Assembly (NCBI RefSeq): GCF_013340935.1 | Contig: NZ_WHOS01000006.1 | Span: 1 to 64,000 of the forward strand | Direction: 5' to 3' | DNA length: 64,000 nt | Source of the DNA: Azospirillum melinis | Lineage (GTDB): Bacteria > Pseudomonadota > Alphaproteobacteria > Azospirillales > Azospirillaceae | Shown here: positions 63,274 to 64,000 of the stretch, in pieces | How the letters are laid out: each line of letters begins with the position of its first letter | Numbering within the stretch: the first letter of the stretch is position 1 | The notes under the pieces: model-generated | What the model saw: only the letters and a program-made list of their open reading frames with translations | Database searches by the model: none | Told to the model about the DNA's origin: nothing | Position numbers and translations under genes: made by a program

Positions 63274-64000
63274 TTACCGCATACCGGAGATCGCCTTAAC
63301 CATGGCCCGCACGCCGGCATCGAGCACTTTGTCACGCCGCAACACCAACCCAAGGGTGCGGATCAATGGCGGCGTCAGAGCTTGTACTGCGAACCGGTCG
63401 CAATCCTGCGGCCCCGCCACGGTGACCGACGGCAGGATCGACCGGCCGAGCCCGGCGGCGACGAGGTTCTTGATCGCCTCCACATTGCCCAGCTCCATCG
63501 ATGGGCGCGGCTGGATGCCGCCGGCCATGAACCAGCCGTCGATCACCGCCCGCATGGTTCCGCCGCGTTCGTAGAGGATCAGGGTTTCATCCGCCAGCGC
63601 CGTCGGGGCGACAGCCTGCTGCTGATGAAAGTCGTCGCGGGGGCCGACGCAGACCAGTTCCTCGGCACAGACCGGCTCGATGGACAGGCCGGGGCGGCCG
63701 GCCGGCAGGGTGACCAGCGCGAGATCCAGCGTTCCGCCTTCCACCGCATCCAGGATGTCCGGCGTGTTGCCGGTGACGACGATGATCTCCAGCCCGGGAT
63801 GGGCGTTGCGCAGGGCGGTCAGGACCGGCGGCAGGCGGTAGATGCAGGCGGTGGCCCCGGTGCCGATGCGCACGCGCCCGACCTGCCCGGCGCGGTGTCG
63901 GCCCATGGCGGCCGCTGCCGCCTCCATCTCCTCGCGCAGGCGGCGGATGAAGGGCAGCAGGTCGCGACCGGCCGCGGTCGGCAGGGCACGCTTGCCCACC
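63274..64000 (-). CDS. LysR-family transcriptional regulator (5' end beyond window)
   Basis: The C-terminal 242 residues of a LysR regulator. The visible part starts in the end of the HTH (ALPTAAGRDLLPFIRRL), passes the linker helix and contains the periplasmic-binding-protein-like effector domain (VGRVRIGTGATACIYRLPPVL, then DLALVTLPAG and AAGLGRSILPS). The N-terminal HTH lies to the right of 64000. The effector is not assignable. It is separated by about 120 bases from the hybrid kinase gene on the same strand. Confidence 0.85.
   Translation of the reverse strand, partial: VGKRALPTAAGRDLLPFIRRLREEMEAAAAAMGRHRAGQVGRVRIGTGATACIYRLPPVLTALRNAHPGLEIIVVTGNTPDILDAVEGGTLDLALVTLPAGRPGLSIEPVCAEELVCVGPRDDFHQQQAVAPTALADETLILYERGGTMRAVIDGWFMAGGIQPRPSMELGNVEAIKNLVAAGLGRSILPSVTVAGPQDCDRFAVQALTPPLIRTLGLVLRRDKVLDAGVRAMVKAISGMR

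Overview
This is a GC-rich alphaproteobacterial chromosome segment, most like Azospirillum or another member of the Rhodospirillales. That assignment rests on recognisable gene content, not on a database search: an Aer-type PAS chemoreceptor carrying a PilZ domain, polyhydroxybutyrate (PHB) synthesis and depolymerisation genes, a ChvG/ChvI-like two-component pair, a HAAT (Liv) cluster with embedded CoA ligases, and CCCTCTCCC-type intergenic palindromes. No rRNA, tRNA, insertion sequence, prophage or CRISPR array was seen.

Layout. 1-7.5 kb holds housekeeping genes: a secreted ClpP-fold protein, diaminopropionate ammonia-lyase, FliN, a double-rhodanese sulfurtransferase, the lipid II flippase MurJ, an alpha/beta hydrolase and enolase with a strong terminator. 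7.6-10.5 kb holds two tandem periplasmic PHB depolymerase paralogues, the upstream one lacking two of three catalytic residues, and a Prx5-type peroxiredoxin. 10.8-14.6 kb carries a type I secretion ABC/HlyD pair and a lipoprotein. 14.9-19.8 kb holds PHA synthase, a tail-anchored pseudokinase with a small membrane-protein partner, and a small ORF. 19.8-21.9 kb has a Tat-type class A beta-lactamase, a small ORF and a glutathione S-transferase.

21.9-32.5 kb is the most unusual region. A seven-gene HAAT-type import operon (livG, acyl-CoA ligase, livH, livM, livK, livF, PaaK-like ligase) is divergent from a one-piece fusion of an IclR helix-turn-helix domain to an acyl-CoA synthetase (ANL) domain. 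The ANL part has a degraded P-loop and no C-terminal lid, so it looks like an effector-sensing module derived from an enzyme. Two perfect GGTCCA-N5-TGGACC palindromes flank the shared promoter region. The proposed circuit is that the operon imports and CoA-activates an organic acid and the fusion protein senses the acid or its adenylate or CoA form.

32.5-40.2 kb is signalling: TetR, the Aer-PilZ chemoreceptor, an Lrp-type regulator, and a lipoprotein, response regulator and histidine kinase operon. 40.9-44.4 kb is a single-protein MmeI-like restriction-modification enzyme with a strikingly A+T-rich segment near its likely target-recognition region. 44.8-53.8 kb is a complete leucine/isovalerate (liu) operon preceded by a palindromic operator. 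54-64 kb holds an SBF-family transporter, an unrecognised overlapping gene pair, a lumazine-synthase-like gene, a BenE transporter divergent from a GntR regulator with an ATTGGATCCAAT site, a hybrid PAS histidine kinase, and a LysR regulator cut by the window end.
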